Shown here piece by piece: positions 19,357 to 27,556 of a DNA stretch of 64,000 nucleotides. The DNA comes from RYN-133 sp963708645. GTDB lineage: Bacteria > Actinomycetota > Actinomycetes > Mycobacteriales > Jatrophihabitantaceae. A program made the translations under genes and the position numbers. The notes under the pieces are model-generated. The model searched no databases, was not told where the DNA came from, and saw nothing but the letters and a program-made list of their open reading frames with translations. The stretch lies in NCBI GenBank assembly GCA_963708645.1, contig CAVPTA010000007.1, forward strand, positions 434,001 through 498,000, given 5' to 3'. The first letter of the stretch is position 1. Each line of letters starts with the position of its first letter.

Positions 19357-19698
19357 ATGACGATCAGTTCTCCGGCTGCCTTCGGCGCAGCCACCCCGCG
19401 GCAACGTGCCGCGTTCCGCGCCCAACTCGACGAGCAACGGCGCTTCCGGCTCGAACAACTCGACGAACTTCGCGCGATCGACCCGAACAACTCGAGCGAG
19501 GTGACCGAAGTGCTGGCCGCGGGCGCGCGCGTTGCCCTCGGCGAGGTTCTTGCCGCGCTGTACCGCATGGACAACGGCACCTACGGGCTGTGCACCGAAT
19601 GCGGGACGGCCGTCCCGCTGGAACGGCTCGAGGTGCTCCCGCAGGTCGCACACTGCCTGCGCTGCAGCCGCCAGGCCGCAATGCGTGCAGGCCGGTGA
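19357..19698 (+). CDS. DksA/TraR-type zinc finger protein
   Basis: 113 residues. An N-terminal coiled-coil (RAQLDEQRRFRLEQLDELR, about 21-40) is followed by a C-terminal zinc finger with C79, C82, C100 and C103 (CTECG, CLRC) inside the family pattern GTYGLCTEC then RLEVLPQVAHCLRC. Family members enter the RNA polymerase secondary channel and modulate initiation, with ppGpp in proteobacteria. The acidic coiled-coil tip residues of DksA are not obvious here. Actinobacterial relatives are mostly uncharacterised. Confidence 0.88.
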   Translation: MTISSPAAFGAATPRQRAAFRAQLDEQRRFRLEQLDELRAIDPNNSSEVTEVLAAGARVALGEVLAALYRMDNGTYGLCTECGTAVPLERLEVLPQVAHCLRCSRQAAMRAGR

Positions 19699-19730
19699 CG
19701 GGAGGTCGGGACGGTCGTTAGCGTGTAGCT

Positions 19731-20591
19731 GTGACCGTCCCGACCGTTTCCCCTGAACCACCCGAGCCGGCGCCGATCGACGGTGGGCCCGACCGGCAAC
19801 TCACCGAGGCCGAAGAGGAGGCACGTCGCGCAGCCGACGTGCTCAAGCGCATCGTGGGCGTCGAACGCCACGACGTGGCGATCGTGCTCGGCTCAGGATG
19901 GGTGCCCGCGATCGACGCGCTCGGCGAGGCCGACGCCGAGGTCAGCACCGCCGATCTACCCGGGTTCCTGCCGCCGGCCGTGGAGGGACACGCGGGACGC
20001 ATCCGATCGCTGGACGTGGCCGGCAAGCGCGTGCTCGCCTTCCTCGGCCGGACGCACTTCTACGAGGGTCGCGGCGTCGACGCAGTCGTGCACGGCGTGC
20101 GGGTCGCGGCGGCCTCGGGCTGCAAGACGATCGTGCTGACCAACGCGTGCGGTGGTCTGCGACCGGGGATGCAGCCAGGCGATCCCGTGTTGATCAGCGA
20201 CCACCTGAACCTGACCGGACGTACCCCGCTGCTCGGCGCCCGCTTCGTCGACATGAGCGACGTGTATACGCCGCGGTTGCGCGACAAGGTGCGCGAGATC
20301 GATCCGTCGATCGCCGAAGGCGTCTATGCGATGTTCCCGGGCCCGCAGTACGAGACGCCGGCCGAGGTGCGGATGGCGGGTGTGCTGGGCGCCGACCTCG
20401 TCGGCATGTCGACCGTGCTCGAGGCGATCGCAGCGCGCGCCGCAGGCTGCGACGTGCTCGGTCTGTCGTTGGTCACCAACCTCGCTGCCGGCCTGGGCGA
20501 CAAGCTCGACCACGAAGAGGTACTTGCGGCCGGCAAGGCCGCGGCCTCGCGAATGGGCGAACTGCTCAAGCAGTTGATCCCCCAGCTATGA
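19731..20591 (+). CDS. deoD: Purine nucleoside phosphorylase (trimeric class)
   Basis: 286 residues, GTG start. The phosphate site GSGW, the GRTHFYEG loop, TNACGGLRPG, GPQYETPAEVRM (base-site Glu and Tyr) and VGMSTVLEA are all in order, with Asn in SLVTNLAAG contacting the purine. It phosphorolyses guanosine and inosine (and deoxy forms) to the base and ribose 1-phosphate. An acidic N-terminal 25-residue extension is non-conserved. It is followed by an epimerase and a phosphomannomutase, as in the mycobacterial deoD-pmmB arrangement. Symbol follows mycobacterial use. Confidence 0.94.
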   Translation: MTVPTVSPEPPEPAPIDGGPDRQLTEAEEEARRAADVLKRIVGVERHDVAIVLGSGWVPAIDALGEADAEVSTADLPGFLPPAVEGHAGRIRSLDVAGKRVLAFLGRTHFYEGRGVDAVVHGVRVAAASGCKTIVLTNACGGLRPGMQPGDPVLISDHLNLTGRTPLLGARFVDMSDVYTPRLRDKVREIDPSIAEGVYAMFPGPQYETPAEVRMAGVLGADLVGMSTVLEAIAARAAGCDVLGLSLVTNLAAGLGDKLDHEEVLAAGKAAASRMGELLKQLIPQL

Positions 20592-20604
20592 CCGACCACC
20601 CCGG

Positions 20605-21387
20605 ATGACCGTCCTCGTGACCGGTGCGGCCGGCACGATCGGCACCGCGCTGCGGCAGCGGCTTCCCGACTTCGGCTGGACGTTGCGGTGCATCGACCGC
20701 GCGGCCGCCGACGGCGTCGAGGCCGCGGACGTCACGTCGGCCGACGACCTCGACGCAGCCGTTGCCGGCGCGGACGCGATCGTGCATCTCGCCGGGCAGT
20801 CGGTCGAAGCACCGTGGCCGGTCATTCGCGACAGCAACCTCGACGGCACCTACGAGGTGTTCGAGGCGGCGCGTCGCCATGGCGTTGCCCGGGTTGTGTA
20901 CGCATCGTCCAATCACGCGGTCGGCTTCACGCCGGTCGCCGCCGACGCGCAGCTACCCGCTGACGCGCCGCCCCGTCCCGACACCCTCTACGGCGTCAGC
21001 AAGGTCTTCGGCGAGGCGTTGGGGCGCTACTACTTCGAGCGCTACGGCGTGCGCGTCGCGTGCCTTCGGATCGGGACGTTCGCCGACCGACCGACCGACG
21101 TGCGCGCGTTGTCGACCTGGTTGTCGCCGGATGACTGCGCACGCCTCGTCGACGCATGCCTGCGCACGGACGCACTCGACTTCTCGATCGTGTGGGGTAT
21201 CTCGGCGAACACGCGGCGCCGGTGGTCGTTGGCCGAGGGTGAGAAGGTCGGGTACGTGCCGGTCGACGACTCGGAGCTGTATGCGGCGTCGCTGCCCGAT
21301 CCCGAGCCGCATCCGTCGGACGCGTTCGTCGGCGGCGGCTTCACCTCGCCCGGTTTCGGGATCGACGAAGTGGCCGGCCGATGGTGA
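20605..21387 (+). CDS. NAD-dependent epimerase/dehydratase (uronate dehydrogenase-like SDR)
   Basis: 260 residues. Nucleotide-binding GAAGTIGTALR (TGxxGxxG type) at the N-terminus, DVTSADDLDAAV, catalytic Ser region VYASSNHAVGF and YGVSKVFGE giving the YxxxK pair. The STWLSPDDCARL and WGISANTRRRW blocks match the uronate-dehydrogenase-like group of extended SDRs. It probably oxidises a sugar or sugar acid. 13 bp after the PNP gene; cotranscription likely. Confidence 0.88.
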   Translation: MTVLVTGAAGTIGTALRQRLPDFGWTLRCIDRAAADGVEAADVTSADDLDAAVAGADAIVHLAGQSVEAPWPVIRDSNLDGTYEVFEAARRHGVARVVYASSNHAVGFTPVAADAQLPADAPPRPDTLYGVSKVFGEALGRYYFERYGVRVACLRIGTFADRPTDVRALSTWLSPDDCARLVDACLRTDALDFSIVWGISANTRRRWSLAEGEKVGYVPVDDSELYAASLPDPEPHPSDAFVGGGFTSPGFGIDEVAGRW

Positions 21388-21448
21388 TCACCGGAGTAAC
21401 CGCTGACCGGCGCTTCGCGGGGCGAAGTTGCACACCTCAGGCGCGCTC

Positions 21449-23026
21449 ATGATTCGGACGGACGTCGAGGCATGGATCGCCGACGAGGTCGATCCGGACG
21501 CAGCGCGCGAGCTGCAGGCTCTGCTCGATGCCGGCGCCGACGACGAGCTTGCCGAGCGCTTCAGCGCACCGCTCAGCTTCGGGACGGCCGGCCTCCGCGG
21601 CCCGCTGCGCGCCGGCCCCAACGGGATGAACCGCACCGTCGTGCGGCGTGCTGCCGCCGGACTTGCGGCCTGGCTCGCCGAGCACGGTTTCGGCGGCCGT
21701 CCCGTGGTTGTCGGCTTCGACGCCCGCTACGGATCGGCCGACTTTGCCAGGGATTCCGCACAGATTTTCGCCGCTGCCGGGTTCGACGCGCGGCTCATGC
21801 CCGCCCCGTTGCCCACCCCCGTAACGGCATTCGCGGTGCAGCGTTTCGGGGCTGCCGCCGGCGTCGTCGTCACTGCCTCGCACAACCCGCCGCAGGACAA
21901 CGGCTACAAGGTTTACGCCGACGACGGTGCGCAGATCGTGCCGCCTGCCGACCGCGAGATCGAAGCGGCCATCAGAGCCGTAGAGAGCGCGCGCGCGATT
22001 CCGCTCGTCGAGCAGGGTGTGACCCTGCTCGATGACTCGATCGTTGCCGAGTACGTCGCCGCCATGGCACAACTGGTGGGCGACGGCCCGCGCGACCTGC
22101 AAGTCGTGCACACCGCGATGCACGGCGTGGGCACGGGCGTTGCCCAGCGCGCCTTCGCCGCGGCCGGCTTCGACCGCCTCATCGCTGTTCCGCAGCAGGA
22201 GCAGCCCGACCCCGATTTCCCGACTGTCGCGTTCCCCAATCCCGAGGAGCCCGGCGCGCTCGATCTGGCGTTCGCGCTGGCGCGGTCGCGCAACGCCGAC
22301 ATTGTGATCGCGAACGACCCGGACGCCGACCGGTGCGCCGTCGCCGTGCCGACGGCGGCTGACTGGCGAATGCTGCGCGGGGACGAGGTCGGCGTGCTCC
22401 TTGCGGACGCGTTGATGCGTAAGGGGATTCGCGGGACGTACGCAACGACGATCGTGTCGTCGTCGATGCTGCGTGCCCTCGCGGACGCGCGTGGGTTCGC
22501 CTACGCGGAAACGCTGACCGGCTTCAAGTGGATCTCGCGAGCCGCCCCCGATCTCGTGTACGGCTACGAAGAGGCGCTCGGCTACGCCGTCGCTCCCGAG
22601 TTGGTGCGCGACAAGGACGGCATCAGTGCCGCGCTGCTCGTGGCCGAACTGGCCGCGCAGCTGAAGGACGGCGGTTCATCGCTGCTGCAGCGCCTCGACG
22701 AACTCGCTGCCGAAGTCGGACGTCATGCCACCGACCAGGTTTCGGTGCGAGTCGACGATCTCACTCAGATCACCGCGACGATGCAACGGTTGCGCACCAC
22801 ACCGCCGAGCGAGTTGCTCGGCAAGTCGGTGACGGTCGAGGATCTCGCACCGGACGCGGACGTGCTTCGGCTGACCGTCGAGGGTGCGCGCGTCGTGATC
22901 CGTCCGTCCGGGACCGAACCGAAGCTCAAGGCGTACCTCGAGGTGGTCGACCGTTCGGGATCAGCGCAAGCCGCAGCCGCACTGCTCGACGCGCTGCGCG
23001 GCGAGGTCAGTCAGCTGGTGCGGTAG
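21449..23026 (+). CDS. pmmB: Phosphomannomutase/phosphoglucomutase (PmmB-like)
   Basis: 525 residues from ATG 21449; a TTG seven codons upstream is less likely. The four alpha-D-phosphohexomutase domains are present: GTAGLRGPLRAGPNGMN, phosphoserine loop TASHNPPQDNGYK, metal loop DPDADRCA, sugar loop GYEEALGYAV and phosphate-binding RPSGTEPKLK. It interconverts 1- and 6-phospho sugars, and near PNP it may convert ribose 1-phosphate to 5-phosphate. Substrate is not decided by sequence. It overlaps the L,D-transpeptidase gene tail to tail by 16 bases. Confidence 0.93.
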   Translation: MIRTDVEAWIADEVDPDAARELQALLDAGADDELAERFSAPLSFGTAGLRGPLRAGPNGMNRTVVRRAAAGLAAWLAEHGFGGRPVVVGFDARYGSADFARDSAQIFAAAGFDARLMPAPLPTPVTAFAVQRFGAAAGVVVTASHNPPQDNGYKVYADDGAQIVPPADREIEAAIRAVESARAIPLVEQGVTLLDDSIVAEYVAAMAQLVGDGPRDLQVVHTAMHGVGTGVAQRAFAAAGFDRLIAVPQQEQPDPDFPTVAFPNPEEPGALDLAFALARSRNADIVIANDPDADRCAVAVPTAADWRMLRGDEVGVLLADALMRKGIRGTYATTIVSSSMLRALADARGFAYAETLTGFKWISRAAPDLVYGYEEALGYAVAPELVRDKDGISAALLVAELAAQLKDGGSSLLQRLDELAAEVGRHATDQVSVRVDDLTQITATMQRLRTTPPSELLGKSVTVEDLAPDADVLRLTVEGARVVIRPSGTEPKLKAYLEVVDRSGSAQAAAALLDALRGEVSQLVR

Positions 23027-24156
23027 AGGCCGCCGAGTAGCCATTGCGGCCAGGACACGTTCCAGTCGCCGTAGCCGTCGCCGATCTGCATCAACGCGCC
23101 GTTGGCGTTGGGGTACTGCACCGGGTCACCGACATCGAGGAAGCTGTACAGCTTCTGCGCATCAGCGGGCAGCAAGTTGGTGCAACCGTTGGAGGAATCG
23201 ATGCCGTGGGTGATGTTGTAGACATTCCACGGCGCCGCATGCAAATACTCCCCGTCATAGGTCAGACGCTGATCGAGCTTGATACCGCACTCGTAATAGG
23301 TGTTGTTGGTGTCATGCATGCACGTGGTCGGGTACTTCTCCATGATCACCTTGATACCCCGCCGCGTCCGGGTCGCATCCGCACCCAACGACACCGGGAA
23401 CGTCCCCCACGGCCTGCCATCATCAGTGACCGACAACTTGTGCGTAGCCGCGTCCACAGTCACGATCCGCGCATCACCGGTCGCGAAATCCAACGTCAGA
23501 TCATCCTGGAACGCCAAATTCTTGCCCGCACTGACACCCTTGACCGGCAACGACAAATGAATCCGTGAATGAGCCGGCCAATAATGCTGCAACCGGTAAT
23601 CAGCCTCGATCGGATGCCCCGGATCGCCGTACTTCCGCTCGAAATACCAACCCCCATGCACCACCCGACCATCCACAGTCACCTTCGTCGCCTTCGCAAA
23701 CCCCGTCGCATCAGTAATCGGCCGCGACAAGAACGCGATGATCGGCATCCCCACACCCAACGTCTGCCCATCACCGAACTTCAACGACACATGCACCGGC
23801 TTGGCCGGCTTCGCCTGCTTGGTCTTCGTCGGCTTCGGCGACGGGCTCGACGCCGATGAGGTCCTCGGGCCAGTCGATGCGGAGGTGCTCGGGGCCGCCG
23901 GTCCGGCCAGCCGCTTGTCGTTCGTGGAGGTGAACCGGGCGATCGCGAAGACGGTGCCCGCGATCAGCAGGATCACGGCAGCGGCGGCCAGGGGCGCCAG
24001 CCAGCGCGAGCGTGAGGCGGCCCGCCGATGTCTGTGCGGGCCGAGTTCGTCACCGCCCTCACGCATCGGGGGCACCATCGTGCCGTCTGGCACTTCCGAG
24101 CGGGCCTTGGCGTCGAAGGCGCCGCCGAGTAGGCGTTCGAGTTCGTCGTCGGTCAC
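23011..24156 (-). CDS. L,D-transpeptidase (YkuD) with anti-sigma-like N-terminal tail
   Basis: 381 residues. Residues 1-50 (MTDDELERLLGGAFDAKARS...) resemble the cytoplasmic start of membrane proteins encoded with SigE-family sigma factors. One transmembrane helix follows (about 52-73). After a Ser/Thr/Pro/Lys linker comes a Big_10-type Ig domain (about 120-220, GVGMPIIAFLSRPI), then the YkuD domain (about 225-360) with THGIDSSNGCTN, where His and Cys of the catalytic motif are present. It forms 3-3 cross-links in peptidoglycan or attaches proteins. Between about 23250 and 23830 codons switch to many T-ending forms (GAT, CAT, TAT, AAT), unlike the flanks. The start overlaps the sigma gene stop (ATGA). 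Confidence 0.92.
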   Translation of the reverse strand: MTDDELERLLGGAFDAKARSEVPDGTMVPPMREGGDELGPHRHRRAASRSRWLAPLAAAAVILLIAGTVFAIARFTSTNDKRLAGPAAPSTSASTGPRTSSASSPSPKPTKTKQAKPAKPVHVSLKFGDGQTLGVGMPIIAFLSRPITDATGFAKATKVTVDGRVVHGGWYFERKYGDPGHPIEADYRLQHYWPAHSRIHLSLPVKGVSAGKNLAFQDDLTLDFATGDARIVTVDAATHKLSVTDDGRPWGTFPVSLGADATRTRRGIKVIMEKYPTTCMHDTNNTYYECGIKLDQRLTYDGEYLHAAPWNVYNITHGIDSSNGCTNLLPADAQKLYSFLDVGDPVQYPNANGALMQIGDGYGDWNVSWPQWLLGGLYRTS

Positions 24157-24701
24157 GGGTGGTCACCTCCGAGCCACTTGTGCAGGGTTGCCATGCCGCG
24201 GCTGGCCGCCGACTTCACCGATCCGTTCGAGATGCCGAGCGTCTCAGCGATCTCCCGTTCGGACAGTCCGGCCCAGTACCGGAGCACCAGTACTTCGCTC
24301 TGCCTGGCCGGCAGAGCGCGTACGGCTGCCAGTGCCGCGCGGTGCTCGTCGCGCAGCAGCACGTAGTGATCGGCGCCGGCCGTGGCTTCGGGCTCGGCGA
24401 CCTTCATGTGCTTGCGCGCGACCTGGCGGCGCCTGATCACCGACCGCGACAGGTTGACCACCGAGGTGCGCAGATAGCCGAGCGCAGCATCCGGGTCGCG
24501 CAGCCCGTCAGCCTTGCGGTGCAGGGCAACGAAAGCGTCCTGGACGACGTCCTCGGCGCTGGCTCGGTCGTCGACCAACAGGACGGCGAGACGGACGAGG
24601 TAATGCCAGTGGGCCTGATAGAGCGCGGGCACGTCGACGCGACCGATCGAGAACAGATCGGTCCGCAAAGGGTCTACGTCGCCTCCCGGCTGCACGACCA
24701 T
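24153..24701 (-). CDS. SigE-family RNA polymerase sigma factor
   Basis: 182 residues from ATG 24701; an upstream in-frame ATG at 24752 is possible. Region 2 (VPALYQAHWHYLVRLAVLL, AEDVVQDAFVALHRK) and region 4 (LPARQSEVLVLRYWAGLSEREIAETL then NGSVKSAASRGMATL) identify an ECF-like factor of the actinobacterial SigE/SigK-type group. A cognate zinc anti-sigma factor is absent. The next gene, coupled by ATGA, is the L,D-transpeptidase with an anti-sigma-like tail, which may serve that role. Probably autoregulated; the promoter is not resolved. Confidence 0.9.
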   Translation of the reverse strand: MVVQPGGDVDPLRTDLFSIGRVDVPALYQAHWHYLVRLAVLLVDDRASAEDVVQDAFVALHRKADGLRDPDAALGYLRTSVVNLSRSVIRRRQVARKHMKVAEPEATAGADHYVLLRDEHRAALAAVRALPARQSEVLVLRYWAGLSEREIAETLGISNGSVKSAASRGMATLHKWLGGDHP

Positions 24702-24776
24702 CAAGGCTGCCACATGTACTGGTCGCGCTGCACAGGGTCCAGGTTGCTCCAACCGCCAAGCCGATCCGACAGGTCG

Positions 24777-25433
24777 TCAGCCCGTGCTCGGAGCGGCGCG
24801 CCATACGACGTCGACGGCGCGCGTGCTGATCGCTCCATCCGTCGCGCGGTAGAGGGCCGACATCGCCGCACCGGCCCGATCCTGACGGAGTCCGGCGTCA
24901 CCGTCAGCGCACAGGTAACCGAGCGAGACGCCGCGCGCCAGGGGTGCCGTGCCGTTCGTGACAACACAGTGCTGACCCCCGGCGAGCACGATCGCCCACG
25001 GTCGCGTGACGTGAGTGGCGCCGGCCGCGGTCGACAGCGCGGCCACGTGCAGCTGCACGGCCCGCGACCACGGACTCGCGAAGCAGTCGAGCACGCGCGC
25101 CGTCCCAGGCCTGGCGAAGCACGGATCGAGGATCGTGTTCGCAGCGAAGCAGCGGAAGGCGCCCCGTGTGGAAACGGTGATCGATCGTGTGAAGCACGAA
25201 CCGGAGCGGTGCGCAACTACCCCCGCGGTTGGCGCACCGCCCCGGCCGTATGGCGTGAAAACACGCATCGTCGGCTCCGTCACGCCTGCCGGTGCCGAAC
25301 TCGTCTTGGTTGTGTTCGTTGCGGGGGTTGCTCCGGCCGGGGTGGCCGGGCCGTGATGCGACGTCGCGCAGCCACCGAGAACCATTGCAACAAGCGCAAC
25401 ACCGGCCACCACAGCGCGGCGACACTGCGACAC
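24777..25433 (-). CDS. Secreted lipoprotein, six or more cysteines, unknown
   Basis: 218 residues from GTG 25433, chosen because GGAGG lies about 9 bases upstream. The lipobox is VLGGC (Cys 22). A Thr/Pro/Ala-rich linker precedes a globular domain with cysteines in GSCFTRS, FRCFAAN, DPCFAR, LDCFASPW, QHCVV and GYLC, which suggests up to three disulfides. It is 75 bp upstream of the sigma factor on the same strand, so it may belong to the same envelope-stress operon. I do not recognise the domain. Confidence 0.75.
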   Translation of the reverse strand: MSQCRRAVVAGVALVAMVLGGCATSHHGPATPAGATPATNTTKTSSAPAGVTEPTMRVFTPYGRGGAPTAGVVAHRSGSCFTRSITVSTRGAFRCFAANTILDPCFARPGTARVLDCFASPWSRAVQLHVAALSTAAGATHVTRPWAIVLAGGQHCVVTNGTAPLARGVSLGYLCADGDAGLRQDRAGAAMSALYRATDGAISTRAVDVVWRAAPSTG

Positions 25434-25543
25434 GGCGGCGCCTCCGGGCTCGATGGGTGCAGCTGGTCGTGCACTCACTCGTATTGACGCACGAAAAGCC
25501 TGGAAAGTTGCACACAATTTGATGAAGTTCTGCGAGGAATCGG

Positions 25544-26827
25544 TTATAGGCCGGACACCGCGTCAGAGGTCTCGCGCGACCGTTCCGGAACGCGGTCCAT
25601 CGTGCGCCAGATCCGCGGCCGCAGGGTCGGCATTGCCGTGACCGCCAGCATGACGATTCCGGCGGCCACGAGGGCACCGGTCAGGCCGCCGACCTCGGCC
25701 AGGACACCGCCGAGAAGGGCCCCGAGTGGGAGGCCCAGCCACGCCGACGCGCGAATCGCGCCGAGCACCCGGGCCCGCAGCAGCGGTGGGATGCGCTCGT
25801 AGCTGACCGCGCCGATGATCGGGTTCAGGAAGCCCGCGAACAAGCCGCTCACCGCCGACACGGCGATCGCGAGCGGCATCGTGCTCACGCTCGCGAGGAC
25901 GAAGAACATGGGCGCGCCACCGATGAGGTAGCCGATCGCGAACGTGCGGTAGCGCGGCAGTCGTCCGCCCAGCCAGGCACCGAGCACCACCCCGGTGAGC
26001 GTGCCGATGCCGACGGCGCCACTGACCAGGCCGACGCCGGTCGCTTCGTCCAACCGCTCGCGTGACCACACCGGGAGCAGGACGGTGAACAGCGCTTCGT
26101 CCAACAGGTTCGTCGTCGCCGCGAGGATCGCGCACCCGAGCAGTAGCTGCTCGTTGCGCAGGAACCGGAAACCCTCGCCGAGCTCGCGTAGGTAGCCACC
26201 GAAGCTCCACCGGGTGGGTTCGGCGTCGGCGCGGGCGTCGTCCTGCACCGATGCAGGCACGCTTACCGCGATGCCTGCGGCTGCGAGCGCGAAACTGATG
26301 CCGTCGATGAGGACGACGGTGGCCGGGGTGGTCACACCGATCAGAGCGCCCGCAAGAGGCGCGCCGACGAGCAGCCCGGCGCGGGTGGCGCCCGAGTACA
26401 GACCGGCCACACGTTCGTTGCTCATCCCAGCGAGCACCGCAGTGGCGGGGACGAGAGGTGCAGTAGCGGCGTCGGAGATTCCACGGGCAAGACCGGCGAC
26501 GGCCACCAGCGCGAGCAACGTCGCCGAAGCTCAACAGCGTCCGCTGCGGACAGGAGCGGCACGGCGCACACTGCTGGCGCCGGCCGCGAGATTGCCGACG
26601 ACGCAGGTTTGTCGCCACCCGAGGCGGTCGGCGACAGGGCCACAGGTTGCCTGTGCGACCACGTACGGCAGCAGGTCGATGAACCCGGTGAGGCCGGTAC
26701 GGCCCGGCGCTGCCGGTCAGCACGAGGACCAGCCACGGGATCGCGACGGCCGACATCGCCGTGCCGGTCTGCGAGATCCAGACCGATGCGGCCAGCCCCC
26801 GGACCGGACCCTTGCGCCGGCGGTCAT
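25544..26827 (-). pseudogene. MFS exporter gene broken by several frameshifts
   Basis: The C-terminal 324 codons are an intact MFS half (12-TM type; GISDAATAPLVPATAVL, then GLLVGAPLAGALIG). The N-terminal part is split over three frames: SVWISQTGTAM and SAVAIPWLVLVLTGS in one, LTGFIDLLPYVVAQATCGPVADRL in another, VCAVPLLSAADA in the third. Frames change near 26805, 26702, 26570 and 26540-26525, and each break except the first reads as one extra base. Expected start ATG 26825-26827 overlaps the restored stop of the regulator gene. Either a decaying gene or sequence error. Intact, it would be a regulated efflux pump. Confidence 0.75.
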
Positions 26828-27437
26828 TGCTGGGGGCCAGGTTCGTCCGGAAGCAGCTGGAACTGGAACACCGCCCGTTCGGTGCCGGGTGTCAGGCTCG
26901 GGATCGCCCGGTTCGCGCCGGTAGCTGCTGACCAGTTCACGCACCGCTGTCGCCAGCTCGCGCGCCTGCTCGCGAGTCAGTCGCAGCGGCCAGTCGTCGA
27001 TGCTCCACGGCAACTCGTGCAGCTCGCCGAGATGCGCGGTGATGCCGTTGACGAACCCGAGCGTGCGCCGGTGTGCCTCATCGGCGTTGTAGCGCAGGTA
27101 GTTCTCGGCGTCCTCGATCGTATCGGCGTCGCCGTGATCGTCAGGCGCCCGGAAGGTGAACGAGAGCGAGCGGTGCGCCGCTCGCCACCAGCGGTCGCGG
27201 CCGGTCCCGCGCTCGGTGTCCTCGACGATCAAGTCGTGCTCGGCGAGCACGCGCAGGTGGTAGCTGGTGACCCCGCTCGACTGACCCACCCGAGCGGCGA
27301 GCCCGGTCGCGGTCGCCGGCCCGTCGATCTGCAGCAGTTCGAGCAGCTGCAGCCGGATCGGGTGCACGACCCCGCGCAGCGCCTTCGGGGTCAACACCAC
27401 GTCGCGTTCGGGGTCGAGCCACGAGCGGGGGCGTCAT
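26824..27437 (-). pseudogene. ArsR-type (HTH_20) regulator gene with two frameshifts
   Basis: The core reads LTPKALRGVVHPIRLQLLELLQ, then SSGVTSYHLRVLAEHDLI, a winged helix of the ArsR/HTH_20 type, followed by a helical effector domain (LPWSIDDWPLRLTREQARELA). The N-terminus from ATG 27437 joins this frame (WLDPERDVVLTPK) only if one base is removed from the G5 run at 27427-27431. The C-terminus (TERAVFQFQLLPDEPG, stop TGA at 26824) requires removal of one base near 26885. The restored stop overlaps the ATG of the MFS gene, typical of a coupled regulator-pump pair. Confidence 0.75.
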
Positions 27438-27454
27438 GCCCAGGACTGTAAACC

Positions 27455-27470
27455 GCAAAGAATTCTTTGC
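27455..27470. promoter_or_regulatory. Perfect 16-bp palindromic operator candidate
   Basis: GCAAAGAATTCTTTGC is a perfect palindrome centred 26 bp upstream of the regulator ATG (27437). The surrounding AT-rich bases (AAAGG, AAAAT) are unusual for this genome. ArsR-type dimers bind such symmetric sites over their own promoter, so autorepression of the regulator-MFS unit is likely. Confidence 0.7.
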
Positions 27471-27556
27471 AAAGGAAAATCTGCGGTCGGATTTGAGGGA
27501 ATTGTGGGTATACGCCGAGAACGGCCAGTGACCAGCCGATGAAGGGACCGAGTCCG

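Noticed and set aside
26500..26830. Programmed ribosomal frameshifting in the MFS gene
   Set aside because: Four or more changes in about 300 bases with no shared slippery site cannot be programmed.
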